A program made the translations under genes and the position numbers. A stretch of 45,824 nt of DNA from a virus. The notes under the pieces were generated by a model. The model ran no database searches. It had not been told where the DNA came from and saw only the letters and a list, made by a program, of their open reading frames with translations. The stretch spans positions 1 to 45,824 of IMG/VR virus record IMGVR_UViG_3300021368_001939; one strand, written 5' to 3'. Position 1 is the first letter of the stretch, and every line of letters starts with the position of its first letter. Of this stretch, positions 1 through 7,656 are shown one piece after another.

Positions 1-237
1 AACACCACTGGATCTAAAAATACTTTTATTGGTAAATGTACAGGATTCAACAACACCACCGGAAATTGTAATAACTTCTTAGGAACTTATGCAGGATCCA
101 CCAACACCACTGGAAATCATAATAACTTCTTTGGTGCTCTTGCAGGATACTTCAACAGCACTGGAACTCATAATAACTTCTTTGGGTTTAATGCAGGATG
201 CACTAATACAACAGGATGTAATAATATTGCTATTGGT
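1..237 (+). repeat. 51-nt tandem repeat array A in fibre gene
   Basis: Units begin at 1, 52, 103 and 154, with a degenerate unit at 205. Each encodes 17 residues of the NxTGxxNNFxGxxAG type. The array is in frame and coding, so it is a protein repeat, not a CRISPR. Confidence 0.85.
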
Positions 238-1443
238 TGCAATGTTCAACTTCCCGATCCCACAGGTAGTAATCAATTAGCAATTGGTGTTGGTAATACT
301 TCTTGGTTTAATGGTGACTCTAGTTTTAATGTCGGATTTGGAACTACTGTTCCGTCAGGTGCTGCTGATCCTGGTAATACTCAAATCGTTAATGCCGGTA
401 TTGTAACCGCTAATTTCTATTATGGTGATGGATCTAATCTAATAAACTTACCTACTTCTGGATTTGAGCAGGATGCAGATGGAAACCTAATTGCCGGTGG
501 TGGTGCTGGTGGTTCTTATGATCCTTCTACTGGAACTGCCTGCTTTAATATCTTTATGGGATGTAATGCTGGTAATAGCATTACTGAAGGTGATTATAAT
601 AACTTCTTAGGTAATAGTGCAGGAAAATGCAACACCACTGGAGGTTGCAATAACTTCCTTGGTAATAGTGCAGGATGCAAAAACACCAATGGAAGTAATA
701 ATAACTTCTTTGGCAATTTTGCAGGAAGAAACAACACCACTGGAGATTTTAATAACTTCTTAGGTTCTAGTGCAGGATCCAACAACACCACTGGATATTT
801 TAATAACTTCCTTGGTTTTCAGGCAGGAGTCTCCAACTGCACTGGAGGTGATAATAACTTCATTGGTACTAGTGCAGGAAGATGCAACACCACTGGATCA
901 AATAATACCTTCTTAGGTAATAAGGCAGGATGCAATAATTCAACAGGTTGTAATAATATTGCGTTTGGTTATAATGCTGGACAAACATCTGGATCTGGAT
1001 TTTTTCCAACAGGATTGATTAATCTGACGACAAGTGATAATTGTATTATAATGGGTAATTCAAATCACTCATGCGCCGCAATACAAGTAGCATGGACAGT
1101 TATTTCTGATATTAGAGATAAGTGTGTTTATGGTGATGTACCTCATGGAAGAGGATTCTTACAGAATATTAATCCTATCAAATATTCATTTAAGAATAGA
1201 GAAACGAATGAGGTTACTGATGAAAGAGTCAGATATGGATTCAGTGCTCAAGAGGTTGCAGAACTTGAAGGTGATGAAACAATCATTGCATCAAAATCTA
1301 ACATAGATAAGTGGGGTGTTACTCATGAGCACTTACTTCCTGTTCTTGTTAATGCAATCAAAGAACTTGATGTCGAAAACCAAGAACTCAAAGAAAGATT
1401 ATCTTCACTGGAAGAAAAAGTTAATTCTTTACTGAATAATTGA
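1..1443 (+). CDS. Tail fibre-like repeat protein with C-terminal S74 chaperone domain (5' partial)
   Basis: The reading frame is open from base 1, so the start lies upstream of the window; 480 codons are visible. Two arrays of a 17-residue repeat of the form NTTGxxNNFLGxxAGxx (about residues 1-79 and 194-329) suggest a beta-structured fibre shaft. The last ~115 residues look like a peptidase S74 intramolecular chaperone: the S-D-I-R-D-K motif supplies the Ser and Lys (five apart) expected for self-cleavage, followed by GFSAQEV, HLLPVLVNAIKEL and a coiled-coil tail. In this family the chaperone trimerises the fibre and is then cut off. The role is probably host recognition (inferred). Confidence 0.85.
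   Translation, partial: NTTGSKNTFIGKCTGFNNTTGNCNNFLGTYAGSTNTTGNHNNFFGALAGYFNSTGTHNNFFGFNAGCTNTTGCNNIAIGCNVQLPDPTGSNQLAIGVGNTSWFNGDSSFNVGFGTTVPSGAADPGNTQIVNAGIVTANFYYGDGSNLINLPTSGFEQDADGNLIAGGGAGGSYDPSTGTACFNIFMGCNAGNSITEGDYNNFLGNSAGKCNTTGGCNNFLGNSAGCKNTNGSNNNFFGNFAGRNNTTGDFNNFLGSSAGSNNTTGYFNNFLGFQAGVSNCTGGDNNFIGTSAGRCNTTGSNNTFLGNKAGCNNSTGCNNIAFGYNAGQTSGSGFFPTGLINLTTSDNCIIMGNSNHSCAAIQVAWTVISDIRDKCVYGDVPHGRGFLQNINPIKYSFKNRETNEVTDERVRYGFSAQEVAELEGDETIIASKSNIDKWGVTHEHLLPVLVNAIKELDVENQELKERLSSLEEKVNSLLNN
580..987 (+). repeat. 51-nt tandem repeat array B in fibre gene
   Basis: Eight in-frame units start at 580, 631, 682, 733, 784, 835, 886 and 937. They share a core reading NTTG..NNFLG..AG at protein level, with Cys, Asn or Lys variants at the unit ends. 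A non-repetitive Gly-rich linker separates this array from array A. Confidence 0.85.
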
Positions 1444-1451
1444 TTTTATGG

Positions 1452-1464
1452 TATAATATATAAT
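1452..1464 (+). promoter_or_regulatory. Tandem TATAAT -10 elements before sulfotransferase
   Basis: Two TATAAT hexamers (1452-1457 and 1459-1464) sit 20-30 nt upstream of the ATG at 1484, after the fibre stop. No good -35 is visible, so use is uncertain. Confidence 0.5.
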
Positions 1465-1483
1465 AGTATTGAATGATAAATGA

Positions 1484-2383
1484 ATGGATAAAACTTTTTA
1501 TTTTATGGCAGGGCTTCCCCGTTCGGGAAGCACTTTGCTTTCTTCAATCTTAAATCAAAATCCAAGATTTTATTCTGGACCATCAAGTCCAGTTCTTGGT
1601 GCAATGTTTGCCGTAGAGCAAAACTTTATGGGTAATGAGTTGTATCATGGATATCCAAAACCAGATCAAGTCAGAGAGATCATTGGTAGCATTCCACATC
1701 ATTTTTATAGTGATGTTCAAAAACCAGTTGTCTTTGATAAAAATCGTGCATGGACTGCAAGAGTTCCTTATATTGAAGGGTACATTGGACAACAGGCAAA
1801 GATTCTTGTTCCAGTTCGTAGAATAGATGAGATTCTAACTTCTATTCTGACAATGATTCATCGAAATCCTTTTCAGGAAGGCCAACCAAGAATTAATTTT
1901 GTAGATGAACAATTAATCAAAACTGATATACCTATTAATGATTTGAATAGATGTATGTATCTTCTAAATGATGGTGGTATTGTTTATGAGTCACTGAATG
2001 CAATTATGATGGGATTCCAACAAAATGTAAGTGACAAAATGCATTTTGTGGACTATAATGATCTTGTAGATAATCCTGAAAAAATAATGGAAGACATCTA
2101 TGATTTTCTTGGGGAAGAGTTTTATGATCATGACTTTGGATCAATCTCAAATATTCATAGGGAAGATGATTTGATAACTTATGGACTAAGTGATATGCAT
2201 CAGGTTCGTTCTGAGGTCAAGAAAACTTCTTCTCCACCAGCATCAATTCTTCCCGAAGAAATTCTTGATCTTTATGAACAAAACAAAAGACGACTTGAGT
2301 TTTGGGGAACACCTGATATTGTTACGGTAACCCCTAAGGTAAAGGCACCACCTACAAAGGATAATAATATTATCTTTAAATAA
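1484..2383 (+). CDS. Sulfotransferase family protein
   Basis: This is a 299-residue protein whose N-terminus carries GLPRSGST (residues 10-17), the 5'-phosphosulfate-binding loop of PAPS-dependent sulfotransferases. The family moves sulfate from PAPS to a hydroxyl or amine. A later stretch with VDYNDLVDNPEKIMEDIYDFLG (written here as its start VDYNDLVDNP) matches the usual C-terminal helix region. The acceptor cannot be read from sequence. It begins a run with a glycosyltransferase and a carbamoyltransferase, suggesting decoration of a glycan or surface structure. The ATG at 1484 was chosen because an ATG at 1480 runs into a stop after three codons. Confidence 0.85.
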   Translation: MDKTFYFMAGLPRSGSTLLSSILNQNPRFYSGPSSPVLGAMFAVEQNFMGNELYHGYPKPDQVREIIGSIPHHFYSDVQKPVVFDKNRAWTARVPYIEGYIGQQAKILVPVRRIDEILTSILTMIHRNPFQEGQPRINFVDEQLIKTDIPINDLNRCMYLLNDGGIVYESLNAIMMGFQQNVSDKMHFVDYNDLVDNPEKIMEDIYDFLGEEFYDHDFGSISNIHREDDLITYGLSDMHQVRSEVKKTSSPPASILPEEILDLYEQNKRRLEFWGTPDIVTVTPKVKAPPTKDNNIIFK

Positions 2384-2386
2384 ATA
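2380..2386 (+). promoter_or_regulatory. Late promoter motif ATAAATA
   Basis: ATAAATA overlaps the sulfotransferase stop, 22 nt before the ATG at 2409. It fits the T4-like late -10 box read by gp55 with gp33/gp45. Confidence 0.5.
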
Positions 2387-2408
2387 ATAGAGATTTAACT
2401 AAAACAAA

Positions 2409-2747
2409 ATGGCAATTACGCACACAAGAACAATTGAAAATCTTGAAGTCATAAATGATGGAAACAATGTAGTATGTGATATTCAAGTTAAATGGGTATC
2501 CTCTGATGATTCTGATGTAGAAAGAACTACAATTGAAGGTTTTGAAAATTATCAAGTTAATTGTGAAGATGTTACTCCAGATTCTGAAGGATTTGTTGCA
2601 TTTGCAGACTTGACTGAAGAGATTGTATTGGGTTGGATTGCAGATGAACTTGCAGAAGAAAGAGTCACTGCACAACACACTTCTTGGATCAATTCTGTTC
2701 TTAATCCCCCAGCACCTGTTACAGTAAACAAAGAAACTCCTTGGTAA
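2409..2747 (+). CDS. Conserved marine-phage protein of unknown function
   Basis: This 112-residue acidic protein starts MAITHTRTIENLEVINDG and alternates short beta-like stretches before a helical segment (EEIVLGWIADELAEERV). It has no catalytic motif, signal peptide or membrane segment. Similar small proteins starting MAIT.TRTI occur in cyanophages, often near fibre genes; that is recollection, not a search. A late promoter motif just upstream hints at a virion or late role. It separates two sugar-modification genes, so it may be a separate late unit. Confidence 0.7.
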   Translation: MAITHTRTIENLEVINDGNNVVCDIQVKWVSSDDSDVERTTIEGFENYQVNCEDVTPDSEGFVAFADLTEEIVLGWIADELAEERVTAQHTSWINSVLNPPAPVTVNKETPW

Positions 2748-2751
2748 TTTT

Positions 2752-3651
2752 ATGGCAAAACTTAAGTATTCTATATTTCATGTTCAAGGTGGCTTTGGTA
2801 AACATATTGCCGCAACAGCAGTAGCTAAATGTATTAAAAACAATCATCCAGGTAGACAACTTATTGTTGTTTCTGTCTGGTCTGAAATATTTCAAAATCT
2901 TCCATTTGTAGATAGAGTATATCAACTTGGCAATACAAGTTATTTTTATCAAAGTTATATTGAAAATGAGGATTCAATAATTTTCCATAATGAACCTTAT
3001 TTCACTACTGATCATATTCATAAAAAACTGCCTCTGATTCAAACTTGGTCTAAGATGTATGGATTAGAATATCGAGGTGAAATGCCAGATATTAAATTTA
3101 ATCCTTTACAGAAAAAGATTGCAAAAGAATTTTGGGAAAGTCGTGCAAACGAAAAACCTATTATGGTTCTTCAAACTAATGGTGGAATGTATAATGAACA
3201 GAGACCATATCTATGGGCAAGAGATATGCCTGTGGCACTTGCACAAAAACTTGTAGATCATTATTCTGATAAGTATCATATTTTTCAAGTCAAAAAACCT
3301 TCTTCTGAAGCATTAGATGGTGTGGAAGTGGTTCAAGATCCAATGAGTAATATGGAACTTGTAAGTATCTTACTGAATAGTGAGAAGAGAATACTTATTG
3401 ATAGTTGCCTACAACACGCAGCAACAGCATTGAAATTGCCTTCTGTGGTATTATGGAATGGAACTAGTCCAAAGGTCTTTGGATGGGATATACATACCAA
3501 TATTCAAGCAGAGAAACCTGCCAACTTTAAACTTCCAAATAGTTATTTGTTTGACTTTGATTTTACTGGAGTAGAAGCAGAGTATCCTTATGTGGATGAG
3601 GATGAAGAAATCTTTAACTTTGATAAAATTATAGAAGCAGTTGATAAATGA
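2752..3651 (+). CDS. GT9/heptosyltransferase-like glycosyltransferase
   Basis: The 299-residue protein begins with a Rossmann strand and a Gly-rich loop, HVQGGFGKHIAATA, like the N-terminus of ADP-heptose:LPS glycosyltransferases. Its C-terminal half has DSCLQHAATALKLPSVVLWN, the nucleotide-sugar-binding region typical of GT-B family 9 (Asp-Ser...Gly/Gln-His then a Pro-Ser-Val-Val-Leu-Trp strand). It probably moves a sugar onto a glycan; donor and acceptor are unknown. It overlaps the next gene by 4 nt, implying translational coupling with the carbamoyltransferase. Confidence 0.75.
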   Translation: MAKLKYSIFHVQGGFGKHIAATAVAKCIKNNHPGRQLIVVSVWSEIFQNLPFVDRVYQLGNTSYFYQSYIENEDSIIFHNEPYFTTDHIHKKLPLIQTWSKMYGLEYRGEMPDIKFNPLQKKIAKEFWESRANEKPIMVLQTNGGMYNEQRPYLWARDMPVALAQKLVDHYSDKYHIFQVKKPSSEALDGVEVVQDPMSNMELVSILLNSEKRILIDSCLQHAATALKLPSVVLWNGTSPKVFGWDIHTNIQAEKPANFKLPNSYLFDFDFTGVEAEYPYVDEDEEIFNFDKIIEAVDK

Positions 3652-5330
3652 ATGTTATTGGACTTTATGGTGCGATTGGATGGAATGTTTTAATTTCTAA
3701 TAATCCTAGTTTGAGGGAACAAATGAATGAAAGTTGGACACATGGTGCAAGTGTGTCTTTATTTTCTAATGGAAATCATGTAACTAGTATCAGTGAAGAA
3801 AGACTTACTGGTATTAAATATGATGGAAACTTCCCACGAAAATCGATAGACTATTGTTTATCGACAGGGAATCTTTCTAAAGAAGATATTGATGTAGTTG
3901 TCGTTCCATCGATGGCAAATATAAACTTCTATAAGAATTATATTAATCAAACTCTTCAATCTAAACTTAAAAGATATTTCCCAAAAGCAAAAGTTGAGAT
4001 AGTATCACATCATATGTGTCATGCATATTCATCAGTGTTCTCTTCAGATTACAATGAAGGAACATTTATTACGATGGATAATGCTGGATCTATTTTATTC
4101 AATTCTACTGGTAATGCTTTTTCTACAGAAAATCATTCTATAGGATACTTTAACAAAGAAAAAGGTATTTTTAGGTATCATCCCGGTATTCCTGAACTGA
4201 ATAACTTCGGAAACTATTATTGGATATGGGCATATCAAATTTATATTGAGATGGTTCAGAAACAAATTAATATTACTGATCCAGAGTATCGTGAGACATT
4301 CTGTGGCAAGGTCATGGGTCTTTCGGCATATGGTAATGTAAAAGAGTTTGAAAAAGATTATCGACAAACTTTTGAAGGTATTCCTTCAGTTACATTCAAC
4401 TCTTTTCCTGGACAGGATTATGTTTATGGAAACATGAGTCCAGAAAACAAAGCAAGAACTCTTCAACATAATTTTGAACAGGGAATGCTTGTTTATATGA
4501 AGACACTCAAAGAACAAGGATATATTGATGAAAATCTTTGCCTTGCTGGTGGCGTGTTTCTGAATATTCTCACAAACTCTGTCATTCGTAAGAATGAAAT
4601 TGTAAAGAATATGCACATCCCACCATTTCCTGATGATACTGGATTATCATTTGGTGCTGCATGTTATGGTGTTTTTAAGGCAAAAGAAAAAGTAACTCTC
4701 CCACACAATATTTCACTTCTTGGACGCACTTATAGTGAAGAAGAGATTGAGGAAGCACTTAAAGGGAAAAACTATAAGAAGTTTGATAACTTTGAAGAAC
4801 TGTGTGAGAAGGTTGCTAAACTTCTTGCTGATAATAAAATTGTTGGGTGGTTTCAAAATCGTTCAGAGTTTGGACCTAGAGCACTTGGTTCTCGTTCAAT
4901 TCTGATGAACCCATCAATAAAAGAAAATAAAAAGACAATCAATACTCGCATTAAACATAGAGAAGAGTGGCGTCCATTTGCAGGTATTATGCTTGAAGAA
5001 TATCAAGAAGAATACTTTATAGATGTATATCCAAATGAATATATGCTATACTCTCTGGTAGTAAAACCACATCAAAGAAAGAAACTTGGTGCGATCACAC
5101 ATAAAGATTTCTCATGTAGAATTCAAACTGTAAATGAAAAGTTGCATCCAGAAGTTGCAACACTTCTTCAAAAATATAATAAAGAAACTGATTGTCCGGT
5201 TCTTTTAAATACTTCTTTCAATGATAATGGTCAACCAATTGTAGAGAATCCAAAGGATGCGATCAAAACTTTTGAAAGTATTGATCTAGATTGTCTTGTA
5301 ATTGGAAATTATTTTTTAATCAGAAATTAA
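3648..5330 (+). CDS. Carbamoyltransferase (NodU/CmcH family)
   Basis: The length (560 residues) and two-domain layout are normal for the family. The N-terminal Kae1/HSP70-like half has SISEERLTGIKYDGNFP, HHMCHAYSS (metal-binding His pair), MDNAG and GKVMGLSAYG. The C-terminal half has GWFQNRSEFGPRALGSRSIL, WRPFAG and LLNTSFNDNGQPIVENP, all typical of O-carbamoyltransferases using carbamoyl phosphate and ATP. It probably carbamoylates a sugar hydroxyl. It follows the GT9-like gene with an ATGA overlap, so the two likely act on the same product. The target (phage, host envelope or nucleotide) is not indicated. Confidence 0.88.
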   Translation: MNVIGLYGAIGWNVLISNNPSLREQMNESWTHGASVSLFSNGNHVTSISEERLTGIKYDGNFPRKSIDYCLSTGNLSKEDIDVVVVPSMANINFYKNYINQTLQSKLKRYFPKAKVEIVSHHMCHAYSSVFSSDYNEGTFITMDNAGSILFNSTGNAFSTENHSIGYFNKEKGIFRYHPGIPELNNFGNYYWIWAYQIYIEMVQKQINITDPEYRETFCGKVMGLSAYGNVKEFEKDYRQTFEGIPSVTFNSFPGQDYVYGNMSPENKARTLQHNFEQGMLVYMKTLKEQGYIDENLCLAGGVFLNILTNSVIRKNEIVKNMHIPPFPDDTGLSFGAACYGVFKAKEKVTLPHNISLLGRTYSEEEIEEALKGKNYKKFDNFEELCEKVAKLLADNKIVGWFQNRSEFGPRALGSRSILMNPSIKENKKTINTRIKHREEWRPFAGIMLEEYQEEYFIDVYPNEYMLYSLVVKPHQRKKLGAITHKDFSCRIQTVNEKLHPEVATLLQKYNKETDCPVLLNTSFNDNGQPIVENPKDAIKTFESIDLDCLVIGNYFLIRN

Positions 5331-5333
5331 TTT

Positions 5334-5576
5334 ATGAATTTTAAAGTATATACAAAAGAAAATTGTCCCTATTGCTATAAGATTAAACAGGTATTAGAAC
5401 TCACAGGAACAGAATTTGATACTTATAATCTTGGAGAGGACTTTACACGAGAAGAATTCTATGCTAAATTTGGTATGGGTTCTACTTTTCCGCAGGTAGT
5501 ATGTGACAATAAAAAATTAGGAGGATGTATTGACACAATCAAATTCCTCAGAGAACAACAAGTCATCAAGTCCTAA
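5334..5576 (+). CDS. Glutaredoxin
   Basis: The 80-residue protein has the dithiol active site C11-P-Y-C14 after the first beta strand, the cis-proline motif TFPQV and the GGCIDT glutathione-binding end, so it is a complete glutaredoxin. Phage glutaredoxins usually supply electrons to ribonucleotide reductase; that is family knowledge. It lies 3 nt after the carbamoyltransferase and overlaps the next ORF. Confidence 0.9.
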   Translation: MNFKVYTKENCPYCYKIKQVLELTGTEFDTYNLGEDFTREEFYAKFGMGSTFPQVVCDNKKLGGCIDTIKFLREQQVIKS

Positions 5577-5763
5577 CATAAATAAATCAGAAGACCACAG
5601 AAATCGTGGTATTGAATTCTTGCTTAATGGAGGTAAGAGAAAGCAAACAGTACCATTTCACATTATGTTTGAAAAGATGGTTTGCTTTCTAATATGGAAA
5701 GTAAATATTCATTTTGAATTTTCTATCAAGACATCCCGGAGTAAGAAAAATGTTAGCAACTAG
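5530..5763 (+). CDS. Small basic/hydrophobic protein overlapping glutaredoxin
   Basis: A 77-codon frame starts at TTG 5530 inside the glutaredoxin gene. A perfect AGGAGG lies at 5519-5524, 5 nt before this TTG, which is the main argument that it is real. The N-terminus is Ser/Asn rich and polar. The C-terminal half (TVPFHIMFEKMVCFLIWKV) is basic and hydrophobic. It overlaps the next gene by 14 nt. No family is recognised. It could still be a chance overlap, since AGGAGG also encodes Gly-Gly of glutaredoxin. Confidence 0.45.
   Translation: MTQSNSSENNKSSSPNINKSEDHRNRGIEFLLNGGKRKQTVPFHIMFEKMVCFLIWKVNIHFEFSIKTSRSKKNVSN
5578..5584 (+). promoter_or_regulatory. Late promoter-like ATAAATA
   Basis: ATAAATA lies just after the glutaredoxin stop, 166 nt before the membrane-protein gene at 5750. 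It is weakly supported, since the motif is common in AT-rich DNA. Confidence 0.3.
5638..5690 (+). repeat. Perfect 11-bp inverted repeat
   Basis: AGAAAGCAAAC (5638-5648) is the exact reverse complement of GTTTGCTTTCT (5680-5690), with a 31-nt loop. It could form an RNA hairpin upstream of the gene at 5750; no clear U-tract follows. Confidence 0.6.
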
Positions 5764-5977
5764 TTTAGTATTTGGTTCATTTCTAACCATTTTATTTCTT
5801 ATGATGGGACTGATGATTGGTTGGACTTCCAGAGAATACATGATGAACTATAGAGAGGCACCGAGATATCATCCTGAAATGTTTGATGAGCAAGGAAATC
5901 TCATTCCAGATGAAGTAATCGCATTTAATTTTGAAAACTATGACGACAGCAACGAAGAAGAAAACGACAACGACTAA
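5750..5977 (+). CDS. Small single-span membrane protein
   Basis: The ATG at 5750 is preceded by GGAG at 5738-5741 (8 nt spacing), so it is preferred over upstream non-ATG starts. The 75-residue product has one transmembrane helix at about residues 3-24 (Leu/Phe/Met rich, ending GWTSREYM) and a polar, strongly acidic C-terminus (DDSNEEENDND). Topology is probably N-out or signal-anchored. The function is unknown. It overlaps the next gene by 38 nt. Confidence 0.65.
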   Translation: MLATSLVFGSFLTILFLMMGLMIGWTSREYMMNYREAPRYHPEMFDEQGNLIPDEVIAFNFENYDDSNEEENDND

Positions 5978-6521
5978 GGCAGTATCATTAGAACTTCCAA
6001 AAAATCCATTTGTCTTTGAAGTTTTAGATCTTGTTTCCAAACAGAGAAGTAAGGCAAAGAAGGTTGAAGTTCTTAAGAAGTATGAACATGTTTCTTTAAA
6101 AGCAGTATTGATTTGGAACTTTGATGAAAGCATAATTTCTATGCTTCCTGAAGGAGAAGTTCCTTATTCTGGATTTGAGGATCAGGCATCATCAAATGGA
6201 ACTCTGAGCACTAAAATCACAGAAGAAGTCCGTAGAATGCATGAAATGGATTCATTTTCTATGGGTTCGAGTGATAAGAACGGACACACTACAATTCGTA
6301 GAGAGTTTAAGAACTTCTATCACTTTCTTAAGGGTGGTAATGATGCTATGAGTGGTGTTCGTCGTGAAACGATGTTCATTAATATTCTTGAGGGACTTCA
6401 TCCATTAGAGGCAGAGATTATTTGTCTTTGTAAGGATAAAAAACTTTCCGATAGATATAAGATCACAAAAGAAATTGTAAGTGAAGCATATCCAGACATT
6501 ACTTGGGGAAATCGTTCATAA
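5940..6521 (+). CDS. Conserved cyanophage protein (possibly DUF6433 family)
   Basis: The 193-residue protein has a Lys/Thr-rich start, then LPKNPFVFEVLDLVSKQRSK, a helical body, and a C-terminal segment rich in Leu and charged residues (LEGLHPLEAEIICLCKDKKL). I associate this pattern with a conserved marine T4-like phage family of unknown function, tentatively DUF6433. No catalytic motif is visible. The start at ATG 5940 lies in the end of the membrane-protein gene; TTG 5931 is an alternative. Confidence 0.75.
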   Translation: MTTATKKKTTTTKAVSLELPKNPFVFEVLDLVSKQRSKAKKVEVLKKYEHVSLKAVLIWNFDESIISMLPEGEVPYSGFEDQASSNGTLSTKITEEVRRMHEMDSFSMGSSDKNGHTTIRREFKNFYHFLKGGNDAMSGVRRETMFINILEGLHPLEAEIICLCKDKKLSDRYKITKEIVSEAYPDITWGNRS

Positions 6522-6523
6522 TT

Positions 6524-6883
6524 ATGGCAAATAAATTGGGAGATGCTCCCACTAAAACAGAAGAGGAACAGTTTATGACCTCATGGACATCATCAGAAAA
6601 AGAAAACTCTAAATCCGTATACGGATGCGATATACTGATAGAGAATGGAACTTGGGAACAAGTATCTACTAAAGATTATCCTTATGATGCCATGATAATC
6701 ACCTATGTGGTTGATGGAGAAACGAGATATGATTTGACTCGCAGTCAAAAAGAAGTTCGTATCTTTAATATGTACTGGGATAAGTTTCGTGACAATCTAA
6801 AAGGTATTGACTTTGGTATGGGAAGAATCAATCCAAAACTATGGGGAGTAGAATCACCACCCCCAACCAAAAAGCGGAAATAG
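6524..6883 (+). CDS. Hypothetical conserved protein
   Basis: The 119-residue protein starts MANKLGDAPTKTEEEQF and ends in a Pro/Lys-rich tail (ESPPPTKKRK). The middle reads as a small alpha/beta domain (YDAMIITYVVDGETRYDLTR). No family is recognised with confidence. It is 2 nt after the previous gene and probably co-transcribed. The transcription unit then ends at the terminator at 6953. Confidence 0.65.
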   Translation: MANKLGDAPTKTEEEQFMTSWTSSEKENSKSVYGCDILIENGTWEQVSTKDYPYDAMIITYVVDGETRYDLTRSQKEVRIFNMYWDKFRDNLKGIDFGMGRINPKLWGVESPPPTKKRK

Positions 6884-6952
6884 TTCCAAAAAAGTCGAGA
6901 AAAAATCTCCAGCAATTTTTTGGTCTGTAGGGTCGATTATAAAATTGTCACA

Positions 6953-6977
6953 GCACCTCTTCACAGGGGTGCTTTTT
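6953..6977 (+). terminator. Rho-independent terminator
   Basis: GCACCTC pairs with GGGGTGC around the 6-nt loop TTCACA, followed by five T. It ends the unit that closes at 6883. Its loop also forms the -35-like hexamer of the next promoter. Confidence 0.85.
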
Positions 6978-6987
6978 CGTGTATAAT
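6960..6987 (+). promoter_or_regulatory. Sigma70-type promoter nested in terminator
   Basis: TTCACA (6960-6965, the terminator loop) and TATAAT (6982-6987) are 16 nt apart; GTG immediately precedes the -10. The start site would be near 6994, ahead of the ATG at 7012. Confidence 0.7.
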
Positions 6988-7011
6988 ACGGGAGTGCTTA
7001 ATAACAATAAC

Positions 7012-7575
7012 ATGACACTTGAAATGATTCCTCTCACTCCATCTGATCTTCAGGGACCAAAAAGAATTTCACCTTTAGTAGATTGTAAATTAAAACTTTT
7101 TTTGTCTTGTATTAATGATGTTTTACCTTTAAATTCCGAAAGTATTTCTGCATTATCAGATGATGAATTTTCTCTTGTGGATGAAGAAATTTGGTTATTG
7201 TATTCAACACTTAAAGTTAAAAAATCTTATTTTGAGTCTTTAGATTTGCCTGAGTATCATGATGATTATGAACAACTTGAAAAAATTATAAGAAAAATGG
7301 TTATTGCAAAAAGATTTATCAAAGAGATTGATAGAGAAAAATACTTTCGTCTTTTTAAAAGGTATGATCTACTTTCCGACAAATATACGAATAGAGAAGA
7401 ACTTAAATTTTTTATTCGTTCTATTAAATCTGAAATTAATGATTTGTTCACTAGTAAATCTCCTAGAATTTTTTCTAAAATGTGTGAATATATGCTTGAT
7501 AATTATGGTGATGAAGCATTGAATAAAATGACAACATCCGTCATTTTTGACAAATTTGAGTGTGGGGTTGACTAA
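7012..7575 (+). CDS. Hypothetical helical protein
   Basis: The ATG at 7012 is chosen because the longer frame (GTG 6979) begins upstream of, and runs through, the promoter -10. The 187-residue product is mostly alpha-helical and rich in Lys, Glu, Leu and Phe, with no recognisable motif, signal or membrane segment. It forms its own transcription unit between two strong promoters. No function can be assigned. Confidence 0.65.
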   Translation: MTLEMIPLTPSDLQGPKRISPLVDCKLKLFLSCINDVLPLNSESISALSDDEFSLVDEEIWLLYSTLKVKKSYFESLDLPEYHDDYEQLEKIIRKMVIAKRFIKEIDREKYFRLFKRYDLLSDKYTNREELKFFIRSIKSEINDLFTSKSPRIFSKMCEYMLDNYGDEALNKMTTSVIFDKFECGVD

Positions 7576-7596
7576 ATACAGTATAGGGTCTATAAT
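7568..7596 (+). promoter_or_regulatory. Sigma70 promoter TTGACT-17-TATAAT in a hairpin
   Basis: TTGACT (7568-7573) and TATAAT (7591-7596) are separated by 17 nt. Initiation is expected near 7603, just before the riboswitch-like RNA. The -10 lies within an inverted repeat (7583-7592 with 7596-7604, one bulged G). A CTAAATA late box (7572-7578) overlaps the -35. Confidence 0.8.
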
Positions 7597-7604
7597 AGAC
7601 CTAT

Positions 7605-7646
7605 CGTTCATCAGAGGAAACTCTGACGCAAGTAAGTCGCGGAACG
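7605..7646 (+). ncRNA. Glutamine-riboswitch-like leader RNA (glnA/Downstream-peptide type)
   Basis: P1 pairs CGTTC (7605-7609) with GAACG (7642-7646). After one A, P2 pairs TCAGAG (7611-7616) with CTCTGA (7621-7626) around a GAAA tetraloop. The next segment, CGCAAGTAAG, resembles the conserved CGGAAGTAGG of the glnA RNA class. The element starts about where the promoter should initiate. The last G of P1 is the first base of the Shine-Dalgarno GGAG (7646-7649) of the gene at 7657, so P1 formation could affect translation. The class assignment is from remembered consensus, not a covariance search. Confidence 0.65.
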
Positions 7647-7656
7647 GAGAATTGGA

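Noticed and set aside
89-280. ORF on plus strand and its minus partner 79-276
   Set aside because: They are shadows of the repeat-coding fibre frame; the real frame runs from base 1.
1-987. CRISPR-like array of 51-nt repeats
   Set aside because: The repeats are in frame, coding and directly adjacent without unique spacers, so they are a fibre protein repeat.
7572-7578. CTAAATA as an independent late promoter before the GIY-YIG gene
   Set aside because: It overlaps the better TTGACT -35, and there is no separate evidence that it is used; it is noted only within the promoter entry.
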